From assembly GCA_021299615.1 (NCBI GenBank), contig JAJTHC010000008.1, positions 1 through 13,585 on the forward strand: a DNA stretch of 13,585 nt, read 5' to 3'. This DNA comes from Vampirovibrionales bacterium (GTDB lineage Bacteria; Cyanobacteriota; Vampirovibrionia; Vampirovibrionales; JAJTHC01). Positions 6,680-13,475 of the stretch are shown in pieces. The stretch's first letter is position 1, and every line of letters begins with the position of its first letter. Both the position numbers and the translations under genes were made by a program. The notes under the pieces were generated by a model. It was not told the origin of the DNA. It saw only the letters and a list, made by a program, of their open reading frames with translations, and ran no database searches.

Positions 6680-6802
6680 CCCCTCTCCTAATTTTAGGAG
6701 AGGGAAGAGAACGTCTTTAGACGTTCGAGGGTGAGGTTAAACCCTAGACTTCGTTTATGAGTTTAACCGCCCCCTAACCCCCTCCTAAAATTAGGAGGGG
6801 GG
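6680..6802. repeat. Composite intergenic element of four nested palindromes
   Basis: Four hairpins follow one another: CCCTCTCCTAA/TTAGGAGAGGG (6681-6704), GAACGTCT/AGACGTTC (6709-6726), GGTTAAAC/GTTTAACC (6735-6768) and CCCCCTCCTAA/TTAGGAGGGGG (6778-6801). The first and last share the same CCTAA/TTAGG core, so they bracket the element. It lies between pyrF and the divergent 144-residue gene. This architecture is typical of non-autonomous palindromic repeats. Whether it acts on transcription is not evident. Confidence 0.8.
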
Positions 6803-6843
6803 ACAAAACCACTGTTTGGTTTTTGGAATACTATTTTCGCTAC

Positions 6844-6872
6844 TTTACCACAAGCAAAAAATAAGCTATACT
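6844..6872 (+). promoter_or_regulatory. Promoter of the 144-residue gene
   Basis: TTTACC (6844-6849) and TATACT (6867-6872) are separated by 17 bases, with matches of 4/6 and 5/6 to sigma-70 consensus. It lies about 40 bases before the ribosome binding site AAGGA at 6905-6909. Confidence 0.55.
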
Positions 6873-6920
6873 TCTAACTTGTAGACTTGGACAAAATTAT
6901 AGAAAAGGACATGATTCCCG

Positions 6921-7355
6921 ATGACATCTCGCCCTCTACCACCACCGACGACATCACCGATTCAAACGACGCTTAAAAATAGCGAGTTCAGCCCGATTCG
7001 TAGCACACGCTGGTACGACAATTACAGCAATCTAAAAATGGCGTTACACTTGCTTTACCTCTGCCCCAAGGGGATGCAACAAGTCTTGAGTACTAGACTG
7101 CTAAGAGACGTCTGCAAACAGCTGGATATTAGCCTTGCCCAAGCCCAAGACGCCTTTAAGCAAATGCCTGCTTGTGAACGGCGGATGAATCGGTGGTACG
7201 ATGCGTTGCCCCATCTGCGGGTGGCGTTGGCGTTATTGAAGCCCTTGCCTGCCAATCAAATCAAGCATTTGGCGAAGAAGTGGCATCAAACCTTTGGGGC
7301 ACTCTTGGCGGAAGACGAGTTGCTTGCGGAAGAAATGCCCTTGAAGCCCCTTTAA
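6921..7355 (+). CDS. Two-repeat 'RWYD' protein of unknown function (144 residues)
   Basis: The family is not recognised. After a Pro/Thr-rich, probably disordered tail (1-25), two copies of one module follow: RWYDNYSNLKMALHLL (30-45) and RWYDALPHLRVALALL (91-106). Each is followed by a Pro and a basic amphipathic helix (GMQQVLSTRLLRDVCKQL and ANQIKHLAKKWHQTFGALL). The period is 61 residues and the consensus is RWYD-x4-L-[KR]-[VM]-A-L-x-L-L. An acidic tail ends the protein. There is no signal peptide or membrane segment, so it is probably cytosolic and helical. The ATG at 6921 lies 11 bases after AAGGA, slightly long. The ATG at 6911 opens only a 21-codon frame. Its own promoter is at 6844-6872, and purN follows 118 bases later, perhaps as read-through. 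Confidence 0.75.
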   Translation: MTSRPLPPPTTSPIQTTLKNSEFSPIRSTRWYDNYSNLKMALHLLYLCPKGMQQVLSTRLLRDVCKQLDISLAQAQDAFKQMPACERRMNRWYDALPHLRVALALLKPLPANQIKHLAKKWHQTFGALLAEDELLAEEMPLKPL

Positions 7356-7378
7356 AATCCTCGACCTAAATATCTTGT

Positions 7379-7401
7379 TCCCTCCCCTTAAAGGGGAGGG
7401 A
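7379..7401. repeat. Near-perfect CCCTCCCC/GGGGAGGG palindrome
   Basis: Eleven-base arms (7379-7389, 7391-7401) surround a single central A between the 144-residue gene and purN. No U tract follows. It resembles the outer hairpins of the 6680-6802 element and may be a solo copy. It could also attenuate read-through into purN. Confidence 0.7.
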
Positions 7402-7473
7402 GTAAAAGCCCCTCTGTTCTATAGAATGTGTTATTGCCCCACCGTATTGACTGATCTAAAAAAGGAATACCCT

Positions 7474-8118
7474 ATGCCCCCTGCTTCATTTGAACAAGCT
7501 TCGCCGTATAAGTTGGCGGTTTTTATTTCAGGTACAGGTTCTAACATGCAAGCCATTCACCACGCCATTTTAGATGGCACGCTGACCAATACAGAACTGG
7601 CACTCGTTGTTTCTAATAAAGCCGATGCCCTTGGTTTAGACTACGCACGTCAACATTTGATTCCCACCTTTACGTTAGATGCCAAAGAATTCGACAGTCC
7701 CGAAGATTATGACCAAGTCTTGTTGACAGAACTTAATGCCTTGAATATAGATTTCATCGCTTTAGCAGGCTACTTAAAGATTTTAACCCCCATTCTCACC
7801 ACGGCATATGAAGGACGCATCACGAACATCCACCCGAGCTTATTGCCTGCTTACGGAGGAAAAAACATGTTCGGGGCGAAAGTTCACGCTAGCGTGCTAG
7901 CCAATGGGGAACACTTTACAGGTTGCACGGTTCATGTGGTGACGGATGACATCGATTCCGGCCCTGTGTTGGGGCAACGCACCGTACCTGTTTTGGCAGA
8001 AGACACGGTGGAACGCCTTGCCCAGCGTGTGCAGGCAGAAGAACATGAACTTTACCCAGCCGTGCTTGATTCATTTATAAATCAAGCACAGCCTGTTTCA
8101 TCTATCGAAAACTATTAG
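7474..8118 (+). CDS. purN: Phosphoribosylglycinamide formyltransferase
   Basis: PurN transfers a formyl group from 10-formyltetrahydrofolate to GAR, the third step of purine synthesis. Motifs visible are the phosphate loop FISGTGSNMQA (17-27), LAGYLKIL (97-104), the catalytic triad N118 and H120 in TNIHPSLLPAYGGK (117-130) and D161 in TDDIDSGPVLGQ (157-168), and a helical end with EEHELYP. The protein is 214 residues, as usual. I start at 7474 because AAGGA lies 8 bases upstream and the conserved fold begins 12 residues later. The frame is open back to 7375, but that part translates the 7379-7401 palindrome. Its TAG overlaps by 4 bases the stop of the convergent prepilin-like gene. It is not in a pur operon. 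Confidence 0.95.
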   Translation: MPPASFEQASPYKLAVFISGTGSNMQAIHHAILDGTLTNTELALVVSNKADALGLDYARQHLIPTFTLDAKEFDSPEDYDQVLLTELNALNIDFIALAGYLKILTPILTTAYEGRITNIHPSLLPAYGGKNMFGAKVHASVLANGEHFTGCTVHVVTDDIDSGPVLGQRTVPVLAEDTVERLAQRVQAEEHELYPAVLDSFINQAQPVSSIENY

Positions 8119-10970
8119 ATATATTCATAATCTTCTGGATTCATGTTGTTAAATTCACCAGTCCCAGCAGTACCACCTTCGGATTTGTCTTGAAAAAGTC
8201 TGATCAAGTCTTGATCAACAAAGTCTTCATAATCACGAACACTGTCCACTTCTTTGTATACAAATGGTACGTTCCTGTTTCTCATTAGATCTTCTAAGCA
8301 TCTAACACGCTCTTTAAGGTAATCATGCTGATCCTTATGAACCACCAAGACATAGGTGATTTTGTCTTCAAACGGGTCATTCGCTGGATCAAAGGCATCC
8401 GTGATCCTAGTAATACTAGCCCCAAACTCAGGAATCATGCTTGTAGAGTCATTCATAATGCCTAGGTCCCTCTTCAAATTATCAGCATCAGCCGTGTTCA
8501 ATTCACCATTACTATTGTTTTTTGATGGATTGAACCTAGACGAACTCGAATTACCTGACATATCACTGGGAAAGTAGATGATATTGACATAGTGGTCATA
8601 CCCCAAATGTTTTGACCATTCATCTGCATTATTACAAGGAGTTCCCGCTGGCAAGCCCAAAGTCAAGCCCAAGTCTTGTTGACATTTTAATTGAGCCGTT
8701 TCCGTCAACATTTTACGAAAATCTTCAATGGATTTCTTGACATCGAAACGACCGAGGTTAGCCAAATGACGATAATTTGCAGTCCCCGCATTTGTAAACG
8801 GCGAGCCAAACCCAGAGGGAGGGGATACCGAACCCAACAGACGGTTCATGCCATACAAGTGCTTCATCACTTCTTTGAATTGAGCTTGAGTGGCATCACG
8901 TATTGTTGCCTTTGTTAACTTCTGAACCCAGGTTGGGTTATAAGGAAGATTTGTCGCATCAGGATAAGGGACATAAGTCGTGGGATTATTGGCTGACGAA
9001 CCCTCCGTAGTCTGACCTGGATTATTAAGCATGAGCGAAACTTCAAAGCGTTGTTTGTAATCATTAGATTGATCAAGCAATCTAAACATGGTAATTAACG
9101 CCGCAGAACGTTGAAACTCCACCCCTGAAATCCAGCGGTGTTCTTCAACTGCCTTATCATCATCACTCCATACGGTTTCCATGGTTCGGGCTGCGCTATT
9201 GGCCCAAAATTTCTGAGTGCTGTAAGCAGTATCATTCCAAGCCGTCGTAGCCCCAATGGGACCAAGATTCCCACTAATTGCCATACGTGCCGCTTCCACT
9301 GTGGTGAAGACTTCCCCACCATAGTTCCCTGCGTTTTGTCTAATCCAAAACCGAGAAAAACCCCATTGTTTATTAGTTAGGGCAGAAGAACCCTGCGGGT
9401 GCTGCCCTCCATTTGGGAAGTCAGCAATTAAGGGATCAGGACTAAGGCTGTCCACGTAATAATTAGGAAAATACTTCAAGGGGTTAACACTATGAATTGG
9501 GAAGGTCAAATCAAGGTTCGCAGGGGTCCTCCAGCTAGCATTGAACTGGCGACAATTACTCTGTGCGGGGTAATAGCTGGTACTGCTGGAATCATTAAAC
9601 GTATTCTCATTAGGGCCATGCACGTCAGCTGCCCATAAGTCACCAGTCCGCCAAGCCCCAACATTTTTACTACCATTATAACTAGAACAGCGTAGGTAAT
9701 TTAAAGCGGTTTTGTCAAAGTCACCATCATCAAAGTTTCGAATAGTTCCCGTGCGTAATATAGGGCGACGAATCTCATAGGTCGCACTTACATTTGGAGA
9801 TACTTTACCCGAAGGCATGGAAGAATGAGTATTGGGTATATGCTCCGTTTGTTGCCAGGTATCTTGGTACAATTGCGCAAAACCCATTGCAACGGGGTTG
9901 GCAGTCCACACCGATTGCTTAATAGGCCCTCCACCTTCCGTCCAAAACAGTTTGTTTGTGTCATTATAATAAATGTCGTACCAATGTGGTTTTAAAATGA
10001 TCCCCTCATAAACGTCCCCATTCGCCCAAGGGGAAGCAGTAGCCCCCCCATAAGCCATATTATTGGTGGAAGGTTCAAAGTAAGGGGCACACAATAAGCC
10101 TTTACCCGAATTGTAAGAGATATGAGGAATCGTTGCCCACGAAGCCGAACTATACGTCAAACGACGAGAATACTGGCTCGTAGCAGGGGAATAGCAGGCT
10201 CCACGGCTCATGTCAAAGGTGAAGTTAATCAGCACTCTAGGAATTTTAGATTTGAGTGCTTGTACTTGTTGGTCATTCCGAACATTGAAATTACTGGTTA
10301 TACTTTCTGTTGGCGTGCTTTGAACAACGGTAGAAAGCGACCTTTGAGCAACGGGAGAGGCAATCTCATAGATTTTCAATTCTCCACGCACCAAGTAGGT
10401 TCCCGTACTGGTGTTTTGATTTTCATCGTTTGTATTAGAAGACTGATCTCTAAACTCCCAGTTATAGGTAAATAGGGGGATGTATTTACCGTTGGAACTT
10501 TTTAAGAAAAATGTTTTTTGAGAGGTGCTTATTTGTTGGTTTGGTTCATTTGGTAGCTTATAGGCGTAAACAGGAGGCCCTGAAGGAGCAATATTTATAA
10601 AGAAGGTATTTAACGTATTAATGTAATTTCCATTACTCGTAGCAAGGGGGTCGTAAAGCTCTTCACGGGAAGCAATATTCTTGTCAACAATTTTAGCACC
10701 AGTGGCAAGTTCAGCCATGGCTTGAGTAATTTCTTTGACTAATTCGCTTTTTCTGCCTGGATTTTGAAGAAGTTCAATTAATGCTGTATCGTTTAAGTTG
10801 GAACTTTCTAAAGACTTTAAGCTTCTTTCAAATAAGGCATTTTGAGCATTCTGACTTAAAATAATCGGCGTAATCACAACCCCCACTAGTAACATGACAA
10901 AACTAACTTCAATTAAAGAATAAGCCTTTTGCTTTAGGGCTTTTGTTCTTTGTTTCGTGTGTTGATTCAT
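8115..10970 (-). CDS. Giant prepilin-like protein with a split vWA-like domain (951 residues)
   Basis: Residues 1-16 are a basic leader (five Lys/Arg) followed by YSLIEVSFVMLLVGVVITPI. This is a class III (type IV pilin) signal with the processing site at A16/Y17, the required Glu at +5 (E21) and a hydrophobic helix to about 38. Ala instead of Gly at -1 is tolerated in some prepilins. Residues 246-257 (VLINFTFDMSRG) look like strand 1 plus a DxSxS-type metal site (D253, S255, G257). Residues 740-757 (RFDVKKSIEDFRKML), 794-803 (YVNIIYFPSD), 849-860 and 869-908 (DKITYVLVVHKD then a long helix) look like the rest of a vWA fold, after an insertion of about 480 residues rich in Trp, Tyr, Asn and Ser. 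There are seven Cys. It is probably exported and pilus-associated, perhaps a tip adhesin. The vWA call is by eye. The gene is monocistronic, with GAGG about 10 bases before the ATG. Confidence 0.8.
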   Translation of the reverse strand: MNQHTKQRTKALKQKAYSLIEVSFVMLLVGVVITPIILSQNAQNALFERSLKSLESSNLNDTALIELLQNPGRKSELVKEITQAMAELATGAKIVDKNIASREELYDPLATSNGNYINTLNTFFINIAPSGPPVYAYKLPNEPNQQISTSQKTFFLKSSNGKYIPLFTYNWEFRDQSSNTNDENQNTSTGTYLVRGELKIYEIASPVAQRSLSTVVQSTPTESITSNFNVRNDQQVQALKSKIPRVLINFTFDMSRGACYSPATSQYSRRLTYSSASWATIPHISYNSGKGLLCAPYFEPSTNNMAYGGATASPWANGDVYEGIILKPHWYDIYYNDTNKLFWTEGGGPIKQSVWTANPVAMGFAQLYQDTWQQTEHIPNTHSSMPSGKVSPNVSATYEIRRPILRTGTIRNFDDGDFDKTALNYLRCSSYNGSKNVGAWRTGDLWAADVHGPNENTFNDSSSTSYYPAQSNCRQFNASWRTPANLDLTFPIHSVNPLKYFPNYYVDSLSPDPLIADFPNGGQHPQGSSALTNKQWGFSRFWIRQNAGNYGGEVFTTVEAARMAISGNLGPIGATTAWNDTAYSTQKFWANSAARTMETVWSDDDKAVEEHRWISGVEFQRSAALITMFRLLDQSNDYKQRFEVSLMLNNPGQTTEGSSANNPTTYVPYPDATNLPYNPTWVQKLTKATIRDATQAQFKEVMKHLYGMNRLLGSVSPPSGFGSPFTNAGTANYRHLANLGRFDVKKSIEDFRKMLTETAQLKCQQDLGLTLGLPAGTPCNNADEWSKHLGYDHYVNIIYFPSDMSGNSSSSRFNPSKNNSNGELNTADADNLKRDLGIMNDSTSMIPEFGASITRITDAFDPANDPFEDKITYVLVVHKDQHDYLKERVRCLEDLMRNRNVPFVYKEVDSVRDYEDFVDQDLIRLFQDKSEGGTAGTGEFNNMNPEDYEYI

Positions 10971-11079
10971 ATTGATGTGACCTCTTCTTAAATACCTTAA
11001 TTAGTATCCTAAGCTTCATACGCCATTTTCAGTATATCGAACGTGTTGTTGTAAATCTGAATAGTGCTTTACAATTTAC

Positions 11080-11085
11080 ATTATA
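11080..11085 (-). promoter_or_regulatory. Possible -10 box upstream of the prepilin-like gene
   Basis: A perfect TATAAT on the minus strand lies 110 bases before the start codon, without a good -35. The inverted repeat TTGTAAA...TTTACAA (11049-11074) lies just downstream of it. A TATACT at 11031-11036 is an alternative. The whole spacer (10971-11147) holds no gene. Confidence 0.3.
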
Positions 11086-11147
11086 AAGAGGAAGTCGTTT
11101 TTTCGAAGCCAACACTTAGGTAGTGTCGACATTCAGCCCATAAAGGG

Positions 11148-11297
11148 TATAGCCGAATTTAGAGTTTTCTGTACAGTGTCTATACGTTGTCGCTACGATT
11201 ATTTTGTTCTGTTATGTAGGTCTGTCTACACGCCCTCACAAAATAATCTAGGCTCCTAGTCTAGCCTACTGTACAGAAAACTCTAAATTCAGCTATA
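11148..11297. mobile_element. MITE-like element, 150 bases, 30-base terminal inverted repeats
   Basis: The left end (11148-11177, TATAGCCGAATTTAGAG... to GTACAGT) and right end (11268-11297) are inverted repeats matching at 29 of 30 positions. Inside are further nested inverted repeats: GATTATTTTGT (11197-11207) with ACAAAATAATC (11238-11248), and TGTAG with CTACA (11215-11230). The whole element can therefore fold into one long interrupted hairpin. It has no coding capacity, so it would need a transposase in trans. The outermost TATA on each side suggests TA target duplication as in IS630/Tc1-type elements, but this is inferred. It sits exactly where the methyltransferase gene loses its 5' end. 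Partial relatives lie at 1744 and 4468. Confidence 0.8.
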
Positions 11298-11913
11298 TAT
11301 AGAGGATATTATTCCTAATGAACTAAAGCAGCAATTAAAAAAAACGTACTATGCGGAATTCAATAAAAATGCTTACATACACTTAAGAAGTGCCTTTAAT
11401 CAAGACAAAAAGAATATGTCTGCTTTATATTTACTGCTAATTTATGGCTTCAATAGAATGCTACGGTTTAATGCTTCAGGGGACTTTAACTTACCTGTTG
11501 GTAATGTTGATTTAAACAAAAATGTTTTAACTGCTTTAACAAATTATTTTGACTTTGTTAAGAACAGAGATTTAACCTTTTTCAATATGGATTATACAAA
11601 TTTTTTAAGTTGCCACACCTTTAAACAACATGATTTTATTTATTTAGATCCTCCTTATCTGATTTCGGCATCAGAATACAATAAGTATTGGAATGTCGAA
11701 GAGGAAAAAAAACTATTGTCTTGTTTAGATGAACTCAATAGTCAAAAAATAAAATGGGCAATTTCTAATATGGTTTCTAGCAATACGAAGTCAAACTTTC
11801 TTTTTGCCAGCTGGATGAAAAAATACAATGTTATTGACATTAAAAGTAATTACATTAGTTTTAACGATAACTCAATAAAATCCATTAAAGAAGTTCTTAT
11901 TACAAATTACTAA
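11287..11913 (+). pseudogene. 5'-truncated D12-class (Dam-like) adenine-N6 methyltransferase
   Basis: The frame opens after a TAA in the MITE right terminal repeat. It reads DIIPNELKQQLKKTYYAEFN, then LYLLLIYGFNRMLRFNASGDFNLPVG, the D12-family central region, and FIYLDPPYLIS, the catalytic DPPY motif IV, followed by a normal family C-terminus. The N-terminal 80-100 residues are absent, including the AdoMet-binding FxGxG motif I. The first in-frame ATG is only at 11416, and nothing upstream of the MITE resembles the missing part. A product would be inactive as a methyltransferase on its own. The family methylates adenine in targets such as GATC, matching the AlwI-like nuclease 9 bases downstream. 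The segment is visibly AT-richer than the housekeeping genes, which suggests horizontal transfer. Confidence 0.85.
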
Positions 11914-11922
11914 GGTGTGAAT

Positions 11923-13329
11923 ATGAGAAAACGACGTCTTCCAAAATTTAAACAACTACAATTTGATACAGCCCTTAGAGACCCTGAGCGATGTAAAGAG
12001 ATTCTTTCTATAATATCGGACTTTGAAGGACGTACGCTAACGGACGAATGTATATTGGATATTATGTCGGTGATGTACGAAAAACGTTTTATCAAGAAAT
12101 CTCAAATAGATTTGAATGCCGAATTAAAAAGTGAAATACAAAAACACATTAGTCATAAAGCTGACGGAGGCTACCCAGAGGGGTACCAAGCAAGATTTTG
12201 GACTTATATGAGAACTTTAAGTGAGTTTTGTTTTGTACTTGCCCCTTATAACGGAGAATTAAAGCTTTCTCTTATCGCTAAAAAGCTCATCAATAATGAG
12301 TTAGATGAACAAGAGGCTTTTGCTATTCAATCCATGAAATTCAACAGAAAGTCACCTTATAAAAATGTGTCTAATGATTTTAACTATTTCCGTTTTATTG
12401 TAAAGGTTTTAGTACATTTAGGGCGTCAAAAGCTTTCTTTTGAAAACTTTATATTGTCCATGTTCAATAGGGATGGAAACCTTCAATCTTTTTTACAAGA
12501 AATAGAAGCTTCACATTTTTTAGACGAGGGAACCCTTATAGCTTATCTTAAAACTCAGTATGGAGTTACAAATAAACGAAACACAATCTTTCAAGATTAC
12601 CCTGATGCCGTAATAAAAATGCTTCGCATTACAGGATTTATTACCCTTTCTTATAAAGAAAAGCTTTATTTGTCTTTAAATGAGGACAAAATGGACTTTA
12701 TCAATGCCTTACTTGCTGTTCCATTTGAATATACAGAAGAAGAAAAAGTGGATCCTCTAAAGTTCTTTCAAAAAGCAGAAAGTCTGAATGATCGTTTGTT
12801 AGGCATTGTAGAAAAAGATAAAAATGCCAATACTCTAACGCCGGAGTTTTACTCCAGCAAATTGGAAAATGTAATTCAGACATATCAACTAAATGAAAAT
12901 AAAGTCGTTTCTCTGATAGAAAAGCTAAACAAAAACAAAAGTCCGCTTCCAAGTGAAGAATTTAAATATATCCCTGACCCCTTAAAGCTTGAGTTCTATA
13001 TCTCCCTTCTTGTTTATATGAAATACGGCAATGACTTCAATATCAAGCCCAACTATAAAATGGATTCTGTCGGGATGCCGATTTCTCATGCTCCAGGAAA
13101 TCAAGGGGATATTGAGATATATGACGCAACCATTTATTGGTTACTGGAAGTAACCTTAGTTAGAAATAAGACTCAACAAATTAACAATGAAACAACTTCT
13201 GTTATAAGGCATCTCATCACTTCTGAAAATTCCTTGAATTCTCCAAAAAAATACCTCTCTTTAGTCGCTCCTGTTATACATCAGGATACTCATAATTATT
13301 ATAAAAATCAAGGGTCTGGTAAACTTTAG
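11923..13329 (+). CDS. AlwI-family type IIS restriction endonuclease, 3' end probably truncated
   Basis: The AlwI family (AlwI, BstNBI, MlyI, PleI relatives) cuts beside short asymmetric sites such as GGATC or GAGTC. The N-terminus QFDTALRDPERCKEIL...FEGRTLTDE is the conserved family start. The catalytic region is near residues 387-430: APGNQGDIEIYDATIYWLLEV split as APGNQGDIEI and LLEVTLVRNKTQQ, then NNETTSVIRHL. This is a PD-(D/E)xK-type site (D396, E409). SLVAPVIHQDTHNYYKN near the end is also family-typical, but family members continue further. I use ATG 11923 because AAGGTG at 11912 is well spaced, although a GTG at 11917 is in frame. The last residues (GSGKL) and the stop appear to come from an inserted element. 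Coupled to the methyltransferase remnant, it may be inactive. Confidence 0.8.
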   Translation: MRKRRLPKFKQLQFDTALRDPERCKEILSIISDFEGRTLTDECILDIMSVMYEKRFIKKSQIDLNAELKSEIQKHISHKADGGYPEGYQARFWTYMRTLSEFCFVLAPYNGELKLSLIAKKLINNELDEQEAFAIQSMKFNRKSPYKNVSNDFNYFRFIVKVLVHLGRQKLSFENFILSMFNRDGNLQSFLQEIEASHFLDEGTLIAYLKTQYGVTNKRNTIFQDYPDAVIKMLRITGFITLSYKEKLYLSLNEDKMDFINALLAVPFEYTEEEKVDPLKFFQKAESLNDRLLGIVEKDKNANTLTPEFYSSKLENVIQTYQLNENKVVSLIEKLNKNKSPLPSEEFKYIPDPLKLEFYISLLVYMKYGNDFNIKPNYKMDSVGMPISHAPGNQGDIEIYDATIYWLLEVTLVRNKTQQINNETTSVIRHLITSENSLNSPKKYLSLVAPVIHQDTHNYYKNQGSGKL

Positions 13330-13475
13330 AGAGGATTTTTCCTCAATTCCTTTAACAGAATAGCATAGATATTTTGAGTTCTCAAATTAAATCGCCACTC
13401 ACATTCTTTCAAGTGCAAATAGAATGTTTGGTCGCTTAATCCATTATATGCTTCCTCACAATAATGCGGAACGAC
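13326..13475 (-). pseudogene. ISXO2-like transposase, C-terminal remnant (IS1016-like subgroup)
   Basis: About 49 residues remain: EEAYNGLSDQTFYLHLKECE, WRFNLRTQNIYAILLKELRK, then NPL and TAA. The phrase FYLHLKECEWRFN.R..N.Y..LLKELR.NPL is the characteristic end of ISXO2-like DDE transposases. An in-frame TAA at 13476-13478 closes the upstream side, and the DDE catalytic residues are missing, so it is dead. Its stop overlaps the endonuclease stop by 4 bases (13326-13329). Confidence 0.8.

Noticed and set aside
6911..6976. 21-codon frame from ATG 6911 overlapping the start of the 144-residue gene
   Set aside because: The ribosome site is only one base away from its ATG, and the peptide (Asp/Thr-rich) has no supporting feature.
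7375..7473. N-terminal extension of purN
   Set aside because: It translates the 7379-7401 palindrome. The ATG at 7474 has a proper AAGGA site and gives the family length.
13314..13390. Frameshifted C-terminus of the endonuclease (a +1 frame reading VNFREDFSSIPLTE)
   Set aside because: This strand is antisense to a convincing ISXO2-like transposase end (FYLHLKECEWRFN...NPL), so the resemblance is coincidental and IS truncation explains the end better.
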